This document shows positions 26,310 through 35,284 of a stretch of DNA of 64,000 nt, piece after piece. The notes under the pieces were generated by a model. That model was not told the origin of the DNA. It saw only the letters and a program-made list of their open reading frames with translations, and made no database searches. The stretch is from Haloferula helveola (lineage in GTDB: Bacteria; Verrucomicrobiota; Verrucomicrobiia; Verrucomicrobiales; Akkermansiaceae): the NCBI RefSeq assembly GCF_037076345.1, contig NZ_AP024702.1, positions 248,001 through 312,000 of the forward strand, given 5' to 3'. Numbering within the stretch: position 1 is the first letter of the stretch; each line of letters begins with the position of its first letter. The translations under genes were made by a program, and so were the position numbers.

Positions 26310-27770
26310 ATGAGCCTTCACGCCCAACTCAGCCCCGAAGCCCGCGCCCGGCTGGCCGCCCAGCGTCGCGCCTCCACGATCTCGTCGATCGCCATCTCCC
26401 TGCTGCTGATCGTCCTCATCGGCTTGGTGCTCGCCTTCATTTTCCTCCCGCCCCTGCTCAAGGAGACTCCCACGATCGTGAGCTACTCGGCTTCGGTGGA
26501 TGACAACCAGGAGCTGGAGACCAAAAAGATGACCAACAGCGTGGAGCGGAAGCCTTCCGCCCCATCGTCATCGATGGCGAAGGTTATCGCCGCCAACACG
26601 ACTTCCCCGACCGCGGTTCCCGTTCCGGACATCGACGTGCCCGAGCCATCGACCGACTTCGGCAATGGCGATGATTTCGGCGACGGCTGGGGTTCCGGCG
26701 GCGACGGTGGTGGCGGTGGCGGCTTCGGCAACATCCCGGCTACCATGAGTAAGCGTTGCTCGAAGGAAGACCGGATGCAGCGACTGCTTGAGAACGGCGG
26801 CAACGAGCAATGCGAAGAGGCGGTCGTGAATGCCCTGCGCTGGCTCCAATCCACCCAAGCCCAGGACGGCAGCTGGACCGGCAGCAACAAGGGCGCGATG
26901 ACCGGTTTCGCGCTGCTTGCCTTCCTCGGCCACTGCGAGACTCCGGTCTCCGAAGAGTTCGGCGAGACCGTCACCGACGCGATCATTTACCTTGTCGACC
27001 TCGGCATGAAAAACGACGGCCGTCTGGCAACCGCCGACGTCAAGAGCCACCATTGGGTCTACGAGCACGGCATCGCCACCTATGCGCTCGCCGAGGCCTA
27101 CACCTTCTGCCACCAGCTCAAGATCAACATCCCGAACCTCGGTGAAGTGACCCGCAAAGCCGGCGATATGATTATCAAGGGCCAAGGCGACCGCGGAGGC
27201 TGGGTTTACGGCTACGCTGGCGGAAACGGCGGCGACAACTCGGTTGGCTTCTGGCAAATCCAGGCCCTCAAGGCGTGCAAGCATACCGGCCTATGGGACA
27301 GCGGCGCCTTCAAAAAGGTTTCACGCAAGGCTCTCGACTGGCTCTCGGAAGTGCAGGGCTCCAATGGAGCGATCGGCTACCGCGGCAATCCCGGTCAAAG
27401 TCCGGGCCTGACCGGCGGCGGCGTGCTGGCATTCCAGATGTGGGACGAGGGCAAGTCGAAGGAAGCCCGGGCCGGCATCAAGTATATCAAGGAGTCGGCC
27501 AAGTTCGATTGGAACGATGACTCGTCGAATCTCTACTACCACTACTACAACGCCCAAGCCATGATCAACTATGGCGGTGTCGCGTGGAAGGAATATAACG
27601 ACATGTTCCGCGACACGCTGCTTGAGAAGCAAGGCGCTGACGGATCATGGAACCGGGGCCGCAAGATCAAGCACGGCGCGGTCAACGTGCACATGAGCAC
27701 CTGCCTCGCCACCTTCATGCTTGAGGTCTACTACCGCTTCCTGCCGGCCACCGGCGCGGGCGTGAAGTAA
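26310..27770 (+). CDS. Membrane-anchored prenyltransferase/squalene-oxidase-repeat (alpha/alpha toroid) protein
   Basis: A 486-residue protein with a cytoplasmic N-terminus, one TM helix (about 24-49), a long Ser/Pro/Asp linker ending in a Gly run (SGGDGGGGGGFGN, near 131-143), then a toroid of repeats (about 165-480). Repeat signatures include VVNALRWLQSTQAQDGSWTG, GDRGGWVYGYAGGN and LEKQGADGSWNRG. It lacks the DXDD motif of squalene cyclases and an enzyme function is not supported; such toroids in PVC bacteria are often anchored binding domains. The DUF6288-like protein at 36890 also contains a toroid-like region. Monocistronic, with its own promoter candidate; convergent with the hydrolase gene. 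Confidence 0.85.
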   Translation: MSLHAQLSPEARARLAAQRRASTISSIAISLLLIVLIGLVLAFIFLPPLLKETPTIVSYSASVDDNQELETKKMTNSVERKPSAPSSSMAKVIAANTTSPTAVPVPDIDVPEPSTDFGNGDDFGDGWGSGGDGGGGGGFGNIPATMSKRCSKEDRMQRLLENGGNEQCEEAVVNALRWLQSTQAQDGSWTGSNKGAMTGFALLAFLGHCETPVSEEFGETVTDAIIYLVDLGMKNDGRLATADVKSHHWVYEHGIATYALAEAYTFCHQLKINIPNLGEVTRKAGDMIIKGQGDRGGWVYGYAGGNGGDNSVGFWQIQALKACKHTGLWDSGAFKKVSRKALDWLSEVQGSNGAIGYRGNPGQSPGLTGGGVLAFQMWDEGKSKEARAGIKYIKESAKFDWNDDSSNLYYHYYNAQAMINYGGVAWKEYNDMFRDTLLEKQGADGSWNRGRKIKHGAVNVHMSTCLATFMLEVYYRFLPATGAGVK

Positions 27771-27799
27771 ATCCCAGCCAAAGCACGGGAGCGACTCGC

Positions 27800-28627
27800 T
27801 CACTCCTCCCCCACCCCCGCCTTCGCCCTTTCGATCACGAAGGCGGCCATCTTCTCGGACTGGAACCAGCCCTTCCACATGTCGTGACCTCCCTCCTTCA
27901 CGACCTCGAGCTCGATCGGGCCACCGAGCGCACGATAGCGCTTCGCTAACTCACCCGAGTTCGCCTCCAGCGGAACCGTGCGATCCTTGTCTCCGTGGAG
28001 GTGCAGGATCGGAACCTTGGCCTTCGCCAACGGCTCCAGCCGATCGATCGGATTGTGCTTGGCCAGCTCCGCCTCCAGCGCCTCCGGTGACAGCCCGTAG
28101 GCCCCGGCGGCCTTCGCCACACCCGGATAGCTGGCGATGTTGCACACCGGATAGATTCCGGCGACACCCGCGACCTTCTCGGGATGCTCGGTGGCCCACG
28201 AGTAGAGCATCAGGCCACCACGACTTCTCGCGAGCAGGCATGGCTTCTCCGCGAAGCCCCTCTCCGAAACGAGATAGACCCGGAACTCCTCGAAGATTTT
28301 CCTGCCCTCAGGACTGCCATACGATTCGCCCACATCGACCCCGGCGATCGCCACGCCTGCTTTCAGGAAACGCTCGAAGAGCCAATTCTCCGCGCTCCCG
28401 GGTAGACGGGGCAGGGTCGGCGCATACCAAACCCATGGCTTTCCTTTCGCGGCGGTTTCGGGAGCGATGACGAAAGCCTCGTGTCCGTCGAAGAGGATCG
28501 ACTCGCCTTCCATCGGCAGCTTCTTGGTTCCTACTTCGATCCGGTGCGTGGACTCATCGGCATGGGCCACCGGGGAGAAAGCAAACGCAATGATCGGAGC
28601 GGCGAGGTGACAGAGCGTGCGAAACAT
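27800..28627 (-). CDS. Secreted alpha/beta hydrolase
   Basis: A 275-residue protein; the ATG at 28627 gives a clean signal peptide (MFRTLCHLAAPIIAFAFSPVAHA). AGGAG-like text (AAGGAG) lies about 15 nt upstream. The nucleophile is probably Ser135 in LLARSRGGLM; the acid and base are probably in HLHGDKDRTVP and EGGHDMWKGW. The fold is that of esterases and prolyl-oligopeptidase-like hydrolases; carbohydrate esterase activity is a reasonable guess in this context but not shown. It stands alone, converging on the toroid gene (29-bp gap) and diverging from the pentahaem cytochrome gene (178-bp gap 28628-28805, presumably containing both promoters). Confidence 0.85.
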   Translation of the reverse strand: MFRTLCHLAAPIIAFAFSPVAHADESTHRIEVGTKKLPMEGESILFDGHEAFVIAPETAAKGKPWVWYAPTLPRLPGSAENWLFERFLKAGVAIAGVDVGESYGSPEGRKIFEEFRVYLVSERGFAEKPCLLARSRGGLMLYSWATEHPEKVAGVAGIYPVCNIASYPGVAKAAGAYGLSPEALEAELAKHNPIDRLEPLAKAKVPILHLHGDKDRTVPLEANSGELAKRYRALGGPIELEVVKEGGHDMWKGWFQSEKMAAFVIERAKAGVGEE

Positions 28628-28805
28628 CGTAAGTTTGAAGTTCTCCTTCCCCACGCCCGCCAACAATCCCACAACCCCTCGCATTTGCGTTTATCGCTCG
28701 CCGATCCACGCCCGCTCGGTATCGAACACGCGAAGTTGCCCGATCGGCACCTTCCCTCACTTCGATCTCGCTGGACCCCGATGGAACCAAGGCTAGCTTC
28801 GCGAG

Positions 28806-31115
28806 GTGCACCCACGCTCCCGCATGAATCTCGCCCGGGCAACGGGCATCGGCTCACTCGCGTTCCTCCTCGTTTCTTCTCCGGCAGCTGCCGAGCCGGT
28901 CGTCGCCGGACTGCACCGGAACGATCAGTTGTCGGAACGCGACAAGGGCCATCTTCTCATTAGCGAACTCCGGTGCGCGGCCTGCCATGAGGGACTTGGA
29001 CAAGCACCGTCCGCTCCCGACCTCCGCGGTATCGGCGAACGGGTGGACGCAGCCTTTCTCGAGAAGTTCATCCTCGCTCCCGCAACACATGATCCGGGAA
29101 CGAACATGCCCGATGTCCTCGGTGATGCAGCAGGTGAAGAACGCCAGCAACTGGCCGAATCGCTGAGCGCCTATCTGCTGTCAGTGCCGCGTCAGGCGCC
29201 AAGCGAAGAAAAACTCGCCGCCGGAGATCCGGAACGCGGGAAGGAGCTCTACCATCAGGCGGGTTGCATCGCATGCCACTCGCCGCTCGACGGTGAAGGC
29301 GAAGCGCTGCCGGGTGATGTCGGTCTGGCGCACGTCCCGACGAAGTACTTCCGCCACGGCCTCGTCGAATTCCTTCAGGACCCGGTGAAGTTCCGCCCGG
29401 CCGGACGGATGCCGAACATGGGCCTCAGCCGCAGCGAGGCATCGGACCTCGCCGCCTTCCTTCTCGGCCCCGATGCCAAGGATTCGCCGGTGGAGAAACC
29501 CGAGTCCCCGCATACCTTGGTCGAAGCAGGCGAGAAAGCGTTCGCCGAGCTGAAGTGCGCGTCCTGCCACGACACCGATTCCTCCTACAAGCCCCTGCTC
29601 TCTCCGGCCGGCAACGATCTCGATCTCTCTAAGGGCTGCCTGTCAGCCAGCCCGGGCAGCGCACCCAACTACGGACTGAGCGAGGCCCAGCGCGAATCGA
29701 TCCGGGTCGCACTCGGAAAGGAAGATAAGCCGCCTGCTCCGGCCGACGCGGTGAAGATGCGGCTCACCCAGCTCAACTGCATTTCCTGCCACCAACGCGA
29801 CGACTTCGGTGGTGTTCCGCAGTCACGCGACGGCTACTTCCATTCCACCGAAGAAGCGCTCGGCAACGAGTCCCGCATTCCACCGCCCCTGACCCTTGCC
29901 GGCGCCAAGCTGAAGCCCGCATGGATGAACAAGGTGCTCTATGAAGGCGAACAGGTCCGCCCCTACATGACGACCCGAATGCCGCAGTACGGCACCGAGG
30001 CGCTCGACGGCCTGACCGAGCTGTTCGGCAAGGCGGACGAGATGGAGCCCTTCGAGTTCGCCGAACTCGACCGCGAGTCTGCCCCGATGATGCGCAATGG
30101 CGGACACCTTCTGGTCGGCAACCAGGGCCTCAACTGCATCGCGTGCCACAACTTCAACGGCAAGGAATCGCCCGGCATGAAGGGGCTCGACCTGATGACC
30201 TCCTACCAGCGGCTCCAACCGGCCTGGTTCGACGCCTTCATGCGGAACCCCGGCAAACTCCGTCCGGGAATCATCATGCCAAGCTTCTGGCCGGACGGCA
30301 AAGCGGTTCAGACGGAAATCCTTGAAGGTGACACCGACGAGCAGATCCGCGCGCTGTGGCACTTCTTCTCGCTCGGTCGCTCGGCTCGCGATCCTGCCGG
30401 TCTGAAAGCGGAGGACTCGCGATTGGTCGTCACCGACAAAGCCCGCACCTACCGCGGACGTAGTAGTGTCGCCGGCTACCGCGGCATCGCCGTCGGGTTC
30501 CCGGGTGGCCTCAACTACGCCCTCAACGCCCAGACCGGAGCCCTCTCCGCTCTCTGGACCGGCGAGTTCGTCAAGGTCGGCTGGCAGGGCCAGGGACCGG
30601 GAAACTTCAACCCGATCGGACGCGCGATCCAGCTTGCCCAGGACGTTCCCCTGCTCCCCGAGCCGAAAGATCCCTGGCCACTCCATCCCGTCCGGAGCAA
30701 GGAGGTGCCGGTCAACCCGGACCCGCTGTATCCGCGGCAACACGGTTACGCCTTCAAGGGCTACTCGATCGGCAAGGGCGGCGTTCCGACCTTCCGCTAC
30801 CAGATCGGGGACGTGCGGGTGGAGGACTCATCCGTTCCCCTTGTTGGCGGATTCCTTCCGGCGCTTCGCCGCACCCTGACCTTCGAGTCGCCCGAGGCTA
30901 CCGAACTCTACTTCCGCATCCTGACCGGCGGCATCGAGAAGGACGATAGTGGCGCATTCCGCACCAAGGAGGTGGCCGTGGCCAGCGACAGCGAGACTCC
31001 GGAGTCCATCCTCCGCCCGGCCGCCGACGAATCGGCGGACAAGGAACTGATCTTCAAGTTGGCCATCCCGGCCGGGAAGTCGTCCCACTCCTTCACCTAC
31101 TCCATCCTCCGCTGA
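28806..31115 (+). CDS. Pentahaem cytochrome c with C-terminal WTG module
   Basis: A 769-residue exported protein with a GTG start (alternative ATG at 28824; both give a signal peptide). Five CxxCH motifs lie at about 57-61 (CAACH), 154-158 (CIACH), 251-255 (CASCH), 325-329 (CISCH) and 444-448 (CIACH), each in a small cytochrome domain. After about residue 530 comes a haem-free module (RGIAVGFPGGLNYALNAQ, LSALWTGEFVKVGW, FKGYSIGKGGVPTFRYQIGD) resembling the middle module of the proteins at 10674 and 22355. There the beta-propeller is fused; here it is the next gene, 10 bp away. Likely periplasmic electron acceptor for the propeller protein. Confidence 0.88.
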   Translation: MHPRSRMNLARATGIGSLAFLLVSSPAAAEPVVAGLHRNDQLSERDKGHLLISELRCAACHEGLGQAPSAPDLRGIGERVDAAFLEKFILAPATHDPGTNMPDVLGDAAGEERQQLAESLSAYLLSVPRQAPSEEKLAAGDPERGKELYHQAGCIACHSPLDGEGEALPGDVGLAHVPTKYFRHGLVEFLQDPVKFRPAGRMPNMGLSRSEASDLAAFLLGPDAKDSPVEKPESPHTLVEAGEKAFAELKCASCHDTDSSYKPLLSPAGNDLDLSKGCLSASPGSAPNYGLSEAQRESIRVALGKEDKPPAPADAVKMRLTQLNCISCHQRDDFGGVPQSRDGYFHSTEEALGNESRIPPPLTLAGAKLKPAWMNKVLYEGEQVRPYMTTRMPQYGTEALDGLTELFGKADEMEPFEFAELDRESAPMMRNGGHLLVGNQGLNCIACHNFNGKESPGMKGLDLMTSYQRLQPAWFDAFMRNPGKLRPGIIMPSFWPDGKAVQTEILEGDTDEQIRALWHFFSLGRSARDPAGLKAEDSRLVVTDKARTYRGRSSVAGYRGIAVGFPGGLNYALNAQTGALSALWTGEFVKVGWQGQGPGNFNPIGRAIQLAQDVPLLPEPKDPWPLHPVRSKEVPVNPDPLYPRQHGYAFKGYSIGKGGVPTFRYQIGDVRVEDSSVPLVGGFLPALRRTLTFESPEATELYFRILTGGIEKDDSGAFRTKEVAVASDSETPESILRPAADESADKELIFKLAIPAGKSSHSFTYSILR

Positions 31116-31125
31116 ACGACCCGAC

Positions 31126-32604
31126 ATGAGCATCCGCAAACTTGTCCACTTCGGCCTGCTTTCCCTGCCGCCGATCCTGTCCGCCGAGGAAGTCGGCGAA
31201 CGCTGGGGCACTGCCGACCGCGAACGCGAGTTCTACCAGCTCGTCGATCTGCCGATCCCCAAGGACCTCGTGATCGAGGCCGGAGCCTTCGCCGATCTGC
31301 CCGACGGCCGGCTCGCCATCGGCACCCGGCATGGCGACGTGCTCTTTGTCTCCGGATTCGATTCGCCGAATCCGGAGCCGGATTACCATCTCTACGCTTC
31401 GGGCCTCGACGAGATCTTCGGCCTCGCGTGGAAAGACGGCTCGTTGTTCGTCACCCATAGCGCTGAGCTGACCAAGCTCACCGACACCGATGGCGACGGT
31501 ACCGCGGATCGCTACGACACGATCTCCGACGCTTGGGGCTACGGCACTTATCACGAGTATGCGTTCGGCTCGAAGTTCGATCCCGAGGGCAACCTCTACG
31601 TCGCCCTCGGTCTCTCGAGCTCCTACCGCTCCGAGGAGTTGTTCCGCGGTTGGGCAATGAAGGTCACGCCGGAAGGCAAGACCATCCCGATCGCCAGCGG
31701 CCTGCGCAGCCCCGGCGGCATCGGCTTCAACGAGCACGGCGCGTTGTTCTACATCGAGAGCCAGGGACCATGGAACTGCGCCTGCAGCCTGAAATTCGTC
31801 AAGGAAGGCGGGTTCATGGGCCACCCGAAGAGCTACAACTGGTATCCGTTCGCCCCCAACATGGGCGAGACGCCGACCGAACCGAATTCGGGGTCGACGA
31901 TCCTCGCGGAAATGGAGCGCGTGCCCGAGCTGGTTCCCTACGCGGTGATCTTCCCCTACATCCGGATGGGCCGTTCACTCGGCGGCTTCGAGGTGAATGC
32001 CACCAGCGGCAAGTTCGGCCCGTTCGAAAACCAGATCTTCCTCGGCGACTACACCCAGTCGCTGGTCGTCCGCGCGACGACCGAACAGGTGAACGGTGTC
32101 TGGCAAGGCGCGTGCTATCCATTCCGCGAAGGCCTCTCGACCGGCATCCTCAACGTGCACTTCACTCCTGACGGAAACCTGCTGACCGGCGGCACCAACC
32201 GCGGCTGGCCGGTCCGCGGACTCAAGCCGTATGCACTCGAGCGGCTCGACTGGACGGGCAAGATGCCGTTCGAGATTGAACGAATCACGATCGCCCCGAA
32301 AGGCTTCAACATCCGCTTCACCAAGCCGGTCGATCCGGAAACCGGCGCCGACAAAGACTCCTACAAGATCACCACCTTCACCCACCCCTACCACGGTGCC
32401 TACGGCGGACCGGAGATCGAGCAGACCACTCCGAACGTGACCGGTGTGACGCTCTCCGAAGACGGACTGACCGCGACCGTCACTCTCGACAAGATCGAGC
32501 GCGGGCACGTCCACGAGTTTTATCTCGACCCTCTCCGTGACCGTGACGACGGCGAACTGGTCCACACCTTCGCCTTCTACACCGTCAACGAAGTCCCTGA
32601 ATGA
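31126..32604 (+). CDS. Secreted sorbosone-dehydrogenase-like beta-propeller protein
   Basis: A 492-residue protein with a signal peptide (about 1-20) and no CxxCH. It is a stand-alone version of the propeller found in the proteins at 10674 and 22355: FGLAWKDGSLFVTHSAELTK, DTDGDGTADRYDTI, YHEYAFGSKFDPEGNLYVAL, GLRSPGGIGFNEHGALFYIE, and GPFENQIFLGDYTQSLVVR, comparable with GPFGGQMFIGDQTLSQLMR in the 22355 protein. C-terminal beta-sandwich about 385-490. PQQ or other cofactor use cannot be judged. Located 10 bp after the cytochrome gene; its stop overlaps the next start (ATGA), so it is coupled to the tandem zincin gene. Confidence 0.87.
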   Translation: MSIRKLVHFGLLSLPPILSAEEVGERWGTADREREFYQLVDLPIPKDLVIEAGAFADLPDGRLAIGTRHGDVLFVSGFDSPNPEPDYHLYASGLDEIFGLAWKDGSLFVTHSAELTKLTDTDGDGTADRYDTISDAWGYGTYHEYAFGSKFDPEGNLYVALGLSSSYRSEELFRGWAMKVTPEGKTIPIASGLRSPGGIGFNEHGALFYIESQGPWNCACSLKFVKEGGFMGHPKSYNWYPFAPNMGETPTEPNSGSTILAEMERVPELVPYAVIFPYIRMGRSLGGFEVNATSGKFGPFENQIFLGDYTQSLVVRATTEQVNGVWQGACYPFREGLSTGILNVHFTPDGNLLTGGTNRGWPVRGLKPYALERLDWTGKMPFEIERITIAPKGFNIRFTKPVDPETGADKDSYKITTFTHPYHGAYGGPEIEQTTPNVTGVTLSEDGLTATVTLDKIERGHVHEFYLDPLRDRDDGELVHTFAFYTVNEVPE

Positions 32605-34352
32605 ACCGGCCCACCGTCACCGTTCCCTGCCGCATGAATCCTTTCCGATCCGCTCTCGGCGGCTGCCTCCTCGTCGCGGCAATCGTTCTTCCCGCCAGCG
32701 CCCAGAAACTTCAGATCATCAACGCGAGCCAGGAGCCCGCGGAGGTCTTCTGGCTTTCGGAGGATGAAAAGGTGCCCCAAGGCACGGTCGCGCCCGGCGA
32801 CAATACGATCATCAATACCACCATCGGCCACCGGTTTCTGGTCGTTGGACAAGAATCCGGAACCGAATCCACGGTGACCAGCAAGGTCCTCGTGCAGGGC
32901 TTCTACTTCGACCCGAAGGGCAATGACGGTATCCCCGCCTTCTACACCCAGCGGGAATACGCCCAGGGGTTTCCCATCGTCGCATCGAAGACGGTGAACC
33001 CCTACGCACTCAAGGAGGCAGCCTACCTCGCCGACCTGATGATGGCGAAGCGCCCGGACGTCCGCGAAGCGATGATCAAGAGCGGCGCGCGATTGTGCAT
33101 CATCGCGTGGAACGAGTTCACCACCGACCTCCCGGAGTTCTCCCACTTCGCACCGAAGGACTACTGGGATGCGCGTGCCCGTGGCACCGGTGGCAGCGCG
33201 ACCGACCCCTACTGCTCGTGTGGCGAGGAGAACCTGCTCGGCTATCCCGGCGACCCGTACTCCACCGAGAATATCCTCATCCACGAGTTTGCTCACAACA
33301 TCCACCTGCGGGGACTGGCAAACGTCGACCCTGCCTTCGATGACCGGGTGAAGGCCGCCTACGAGGACGCGATGGCGAAGGGACTGTGGAAGGGCAAATA
33401 CGCGTCGGTGAACCACTACGAGTATTTCGCCGAGGGCGTGCAGTCATGGTTCGACGACAACCGCGAGAACGACCACGACCACAACCACGTCAACACCCGC
33501 AAGGAACTTCTCGAATACGATCCGGGGCTTGCCGAGCTCTGCCGGGAGGTTTTCCGCGACACCGAGTTCAAGTATACCAAGCCCGCGACCCGGCTGACCG
33601 GGCATCTCGAGGGCTACGATCCGTCAAAGGCTCCGACCTTCGTCTGGCCGGAACGCCTGAAGAAAGCGAAGGAGGAAATCAGTGAACAGGTCGCCAAGCG
33701 CAACAAGGAGGCCAAAGCCGAGGACCGGAAGATTCGCGGGTGGCAGGTCCACATCGATCCAGTTCTGCTCAACGACAAGAACCTCAAGGCCACGGAGCAC
33801 GCGCTCGAACTGATGGAAGCCCAGCTCGATGAGATCCTCGAGGTGGTTCCGAAACCGGCGGTCGCCGAACTCCGGAAGGTCCCGCTCTACTTCAATCCTC
33901 CCTACGAAAAGGGTAAGCACGGGGCCGAGTATCACCCTGGTGCCCAATGGCTGAAGGACAACGGCCGGGATCCGAAAATGGCCAAGGGTGTCGAGTTTAC
34001 CAACACCGAGGTATTCGAGGAAGACACCCGCCGGATGCCGAACTTCACCCTGCACGAACTCGCCCACGCCTATCACGACCGGTTCCTACCCGAGGGCTTC
34101 GAAAACCCGGACCTGAAGAAGGCCTACGAGCGGGCGAAGGACAGCGGCACTTACGACAAGGTCGAGCGCCGAGATTCCGAAGGTCGGACCCGGATGGACA
34201 AGGCCTATGCCATGACCGACCCGATGGAGTACTTCGCCGAGTCGACCGAGGCCTACTTCTCCACCAACGACTTCTTCCCCTACACCCGCGAAGAACTCCT
34301 CAAGCACGACCCCGAGATGCACGATCTCGTGAAACGCCTCTGGGGCCACTAG
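32601..34352 (+). CDS. VHL-like domain plus tandem HExxH metallopeptidase
   Basis: A 583-residue secreted protein; start at 32601 overlaps the previous stop (alternative ATG at 32634). Signal peptide to about residue 35. Residues about 36-85 resemble a von Hippel-Lindau beta domain (LQIINASQEPAEVFWL, GTVAPGDNTIINTTIGHRFLV). Two zincin domains follow: HEFAH at 228-232 with YFAE at 275-278, and HELAH at 485-489 with YFAE at 544-547. The second is the paralogue of the single-domain protein at 9919-10653. Both active sites look intact. A linker about 350-378 is highly charged. Likely secreted protease; substrate unknown. Confidence 0.85.
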   Translation: MNRPTVTVPCRMNPFRSALGGCLLVAAIVLPASAQKLQIINASQEPAEVFWLSEDEKVPQGTVAPGDNTIINTTIGHRFLVVGQESGTESTVTSKVLVQGFYFDPKGNDGIPAFYTQREYAQGFPIVASKTVNPYALKEAAYLADLMMAKRPDVREAMIKSGARLCIIAWNEFTTDLPEFSHFAPKDYWDARARGTGGSATDPYCSCGEENLLGYPGDPYSTENILIHEFAHNIHLRGLANVDPAFDDRVKAAYEDAMAKGLWKGKYASVNHYEYFAEGVQSWFDDNRENDHDHNHVNTRKELLEYDPGLAELCREVFRDTEFKYTKPATRLTGHLEGYDPSKAPTFVWPERLKKAKEEISEQVAKRNKEAKAEDRKIRGWQVHIDPVLLNDKNLKATEHALELMEAQLDEILEVVPKPAVAELRKVPLYFNPPYEKGKHGAEYHPGAQWLKDNGRDPKMAKGVEFTNTEVFEEDTRRMPNFTLHELAHAYHDRFLPEGFENPDLKKAYERAKDSGTYDKVERRDSEGRTRMDKAYAMTDPMEYFAESTEAYFSTNDFFPYTREELLKHDPEMHDLVKRLWGH

Positions 34353-34355
34353 GAG

Positions 34356-34402
34356 TGGCGCCTTCCAGGCGCCATATCCGGGCGCGGCGGTCTCCCGACC
34401 GC
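34356..34402. terminator. Two tandem hairpins downstream of the zincin gene
   Basis: Hairpin 1 (34356-34374) is TGGCGCC-TTCCA-GGCGCCA; hairpin 2 (34387-34402) is GCGGTC-TCCC-GACCGC. They begin 4 bp after the zincin stop and lie between convergent genes. No T-run follows on the plus strand, so this may be a bidirectional terminator or a copy of a palindromic intergenic repeat. The remaining gap to 34456 shows nothing further. Confidence 0.55.
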
Positions 34403-34456
34403 GCAAGACCCTCCCAATTCTTGAGGCGTCGCGGCGAAGCAGTAGCCGTAGCCGGT

Positions 34457-35248
34457 TTACCTGTCCTTCACCAAATCGGTGAACTGCCCGATATAGTTTG
34501 CGATCGTCTCGGACTCCAAGGACGAAGCACCCCCGGCCTCCTTCCCGGTAGCAGGATCGAAGAACCGGATCCTCGTATTCGTTTCTCCATAGATCTGGGG
34601 TCGAAATGTGTTCGGTTCATACCGGACCTCGATCTCATACTTGCCGAAATTGCCGAAATGCTGCCAAGGGTCGAAGCCCCTCATCAGAATCGCAGCACTG
34701 TCTGCACCAAAAGTATCCGCAAAGTTCTGATACATTGCTTCAAGGGCGGCATCTCCCTCACTCGGAAAGGAGGCAACTCGATATACAAAAACGCGGTTCT
34801 CCGCGTCTGAAGAAGTGGCATCAAATCTGGCCCGACTCGCCATCGCCGCCGACATCTTCTTCCACGCATCGGCGAGGGCGCTTTCAACAGCGTCGATATC
34901 ATCCGTCTCGAGTCCAGCCATCTCGATCGCGCGCGCCGTGACCTTCCCCGAGCCGTCGAGGAGCACGAAACCTCGAGACTCCCGGTCGCCCAAATTCCCC
35001 TCGCGATTGACCTCCCAAGGACGGCTCTCGTCTCGATTCGCTGGGGCAGTTCTTGCCGCACTCTTTGGACTCAGAGGAGCATCCCGGTTCTCGGCCCGCT
35101 CGACTTCACTCATCCGACCTTCATCAGGTGTACCCCCACCGATCTTCGAAGACACATCACTACCGTTTATGCTGCGAAGCACTACCAAGAGTATTACGAG
35201 AATCAGCAGCAGCGCGCCGACCCCATAGAGCACCGTCGGTTTCAGCAT
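34457..35248 (-). CDS. Membrane-anchored protein of unknown function
   Basis: 263 residues from the ATG at 35248 (a GTG at 35266 is an alternative start). One N-terminal TM helix (YGVGALLLILVILLVVLRS), a Ser/Glu/Arg-rich linker, then a soluble domain (about 90-260) beginning RGFVLLDGSGKVTARAIEMA and including ENRVFVYRVASFPSEGDAAL and KYEIEVRYEPNTFRPQIYGE. I do not recognise the family. By eye its GC content is lower than that of its neighbours. It lies 36 bp after the Nramp-like gene stop and may be the last gene of the long minus-strand run, or a separate acquisition. Confidence 0.65.
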   Translation of the reverse strand: MLKPTVLYGVGALLLILVILLVVLRSINGSDVSSKIGGGTPDEGRMSEVERAENRDAPLSPKSAARTAPANRDESRPWEVNREGNLGDRESRGFVLLDGSGKVTARAIEMAGLETDDIDAVESALADAWKKMSAAMASRARFDATSSDAENRVFVYRVASFPSEGDAALEAMYQNFADTFGADSAAILMRGFDPWQHFGNFGKYEIEVRYEPNTFRPQIYGETNTRIRFFDPATGKEAGGASSLESETIANYIGQFTDLVKDR

Positions 35249-35284
35249 GAGGGCACTACTCTTCACCTGACGAGCAACCGCGTG

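Noticed and set aside
26310..27770. Terpene (hopanoid) cyclase
   Set aside because: The repeats are squalene-cyclase-like, but the DXDD catalytic motif is absent and the protein is TM-anchored with a linker, so enzyme annotation is unsupported.
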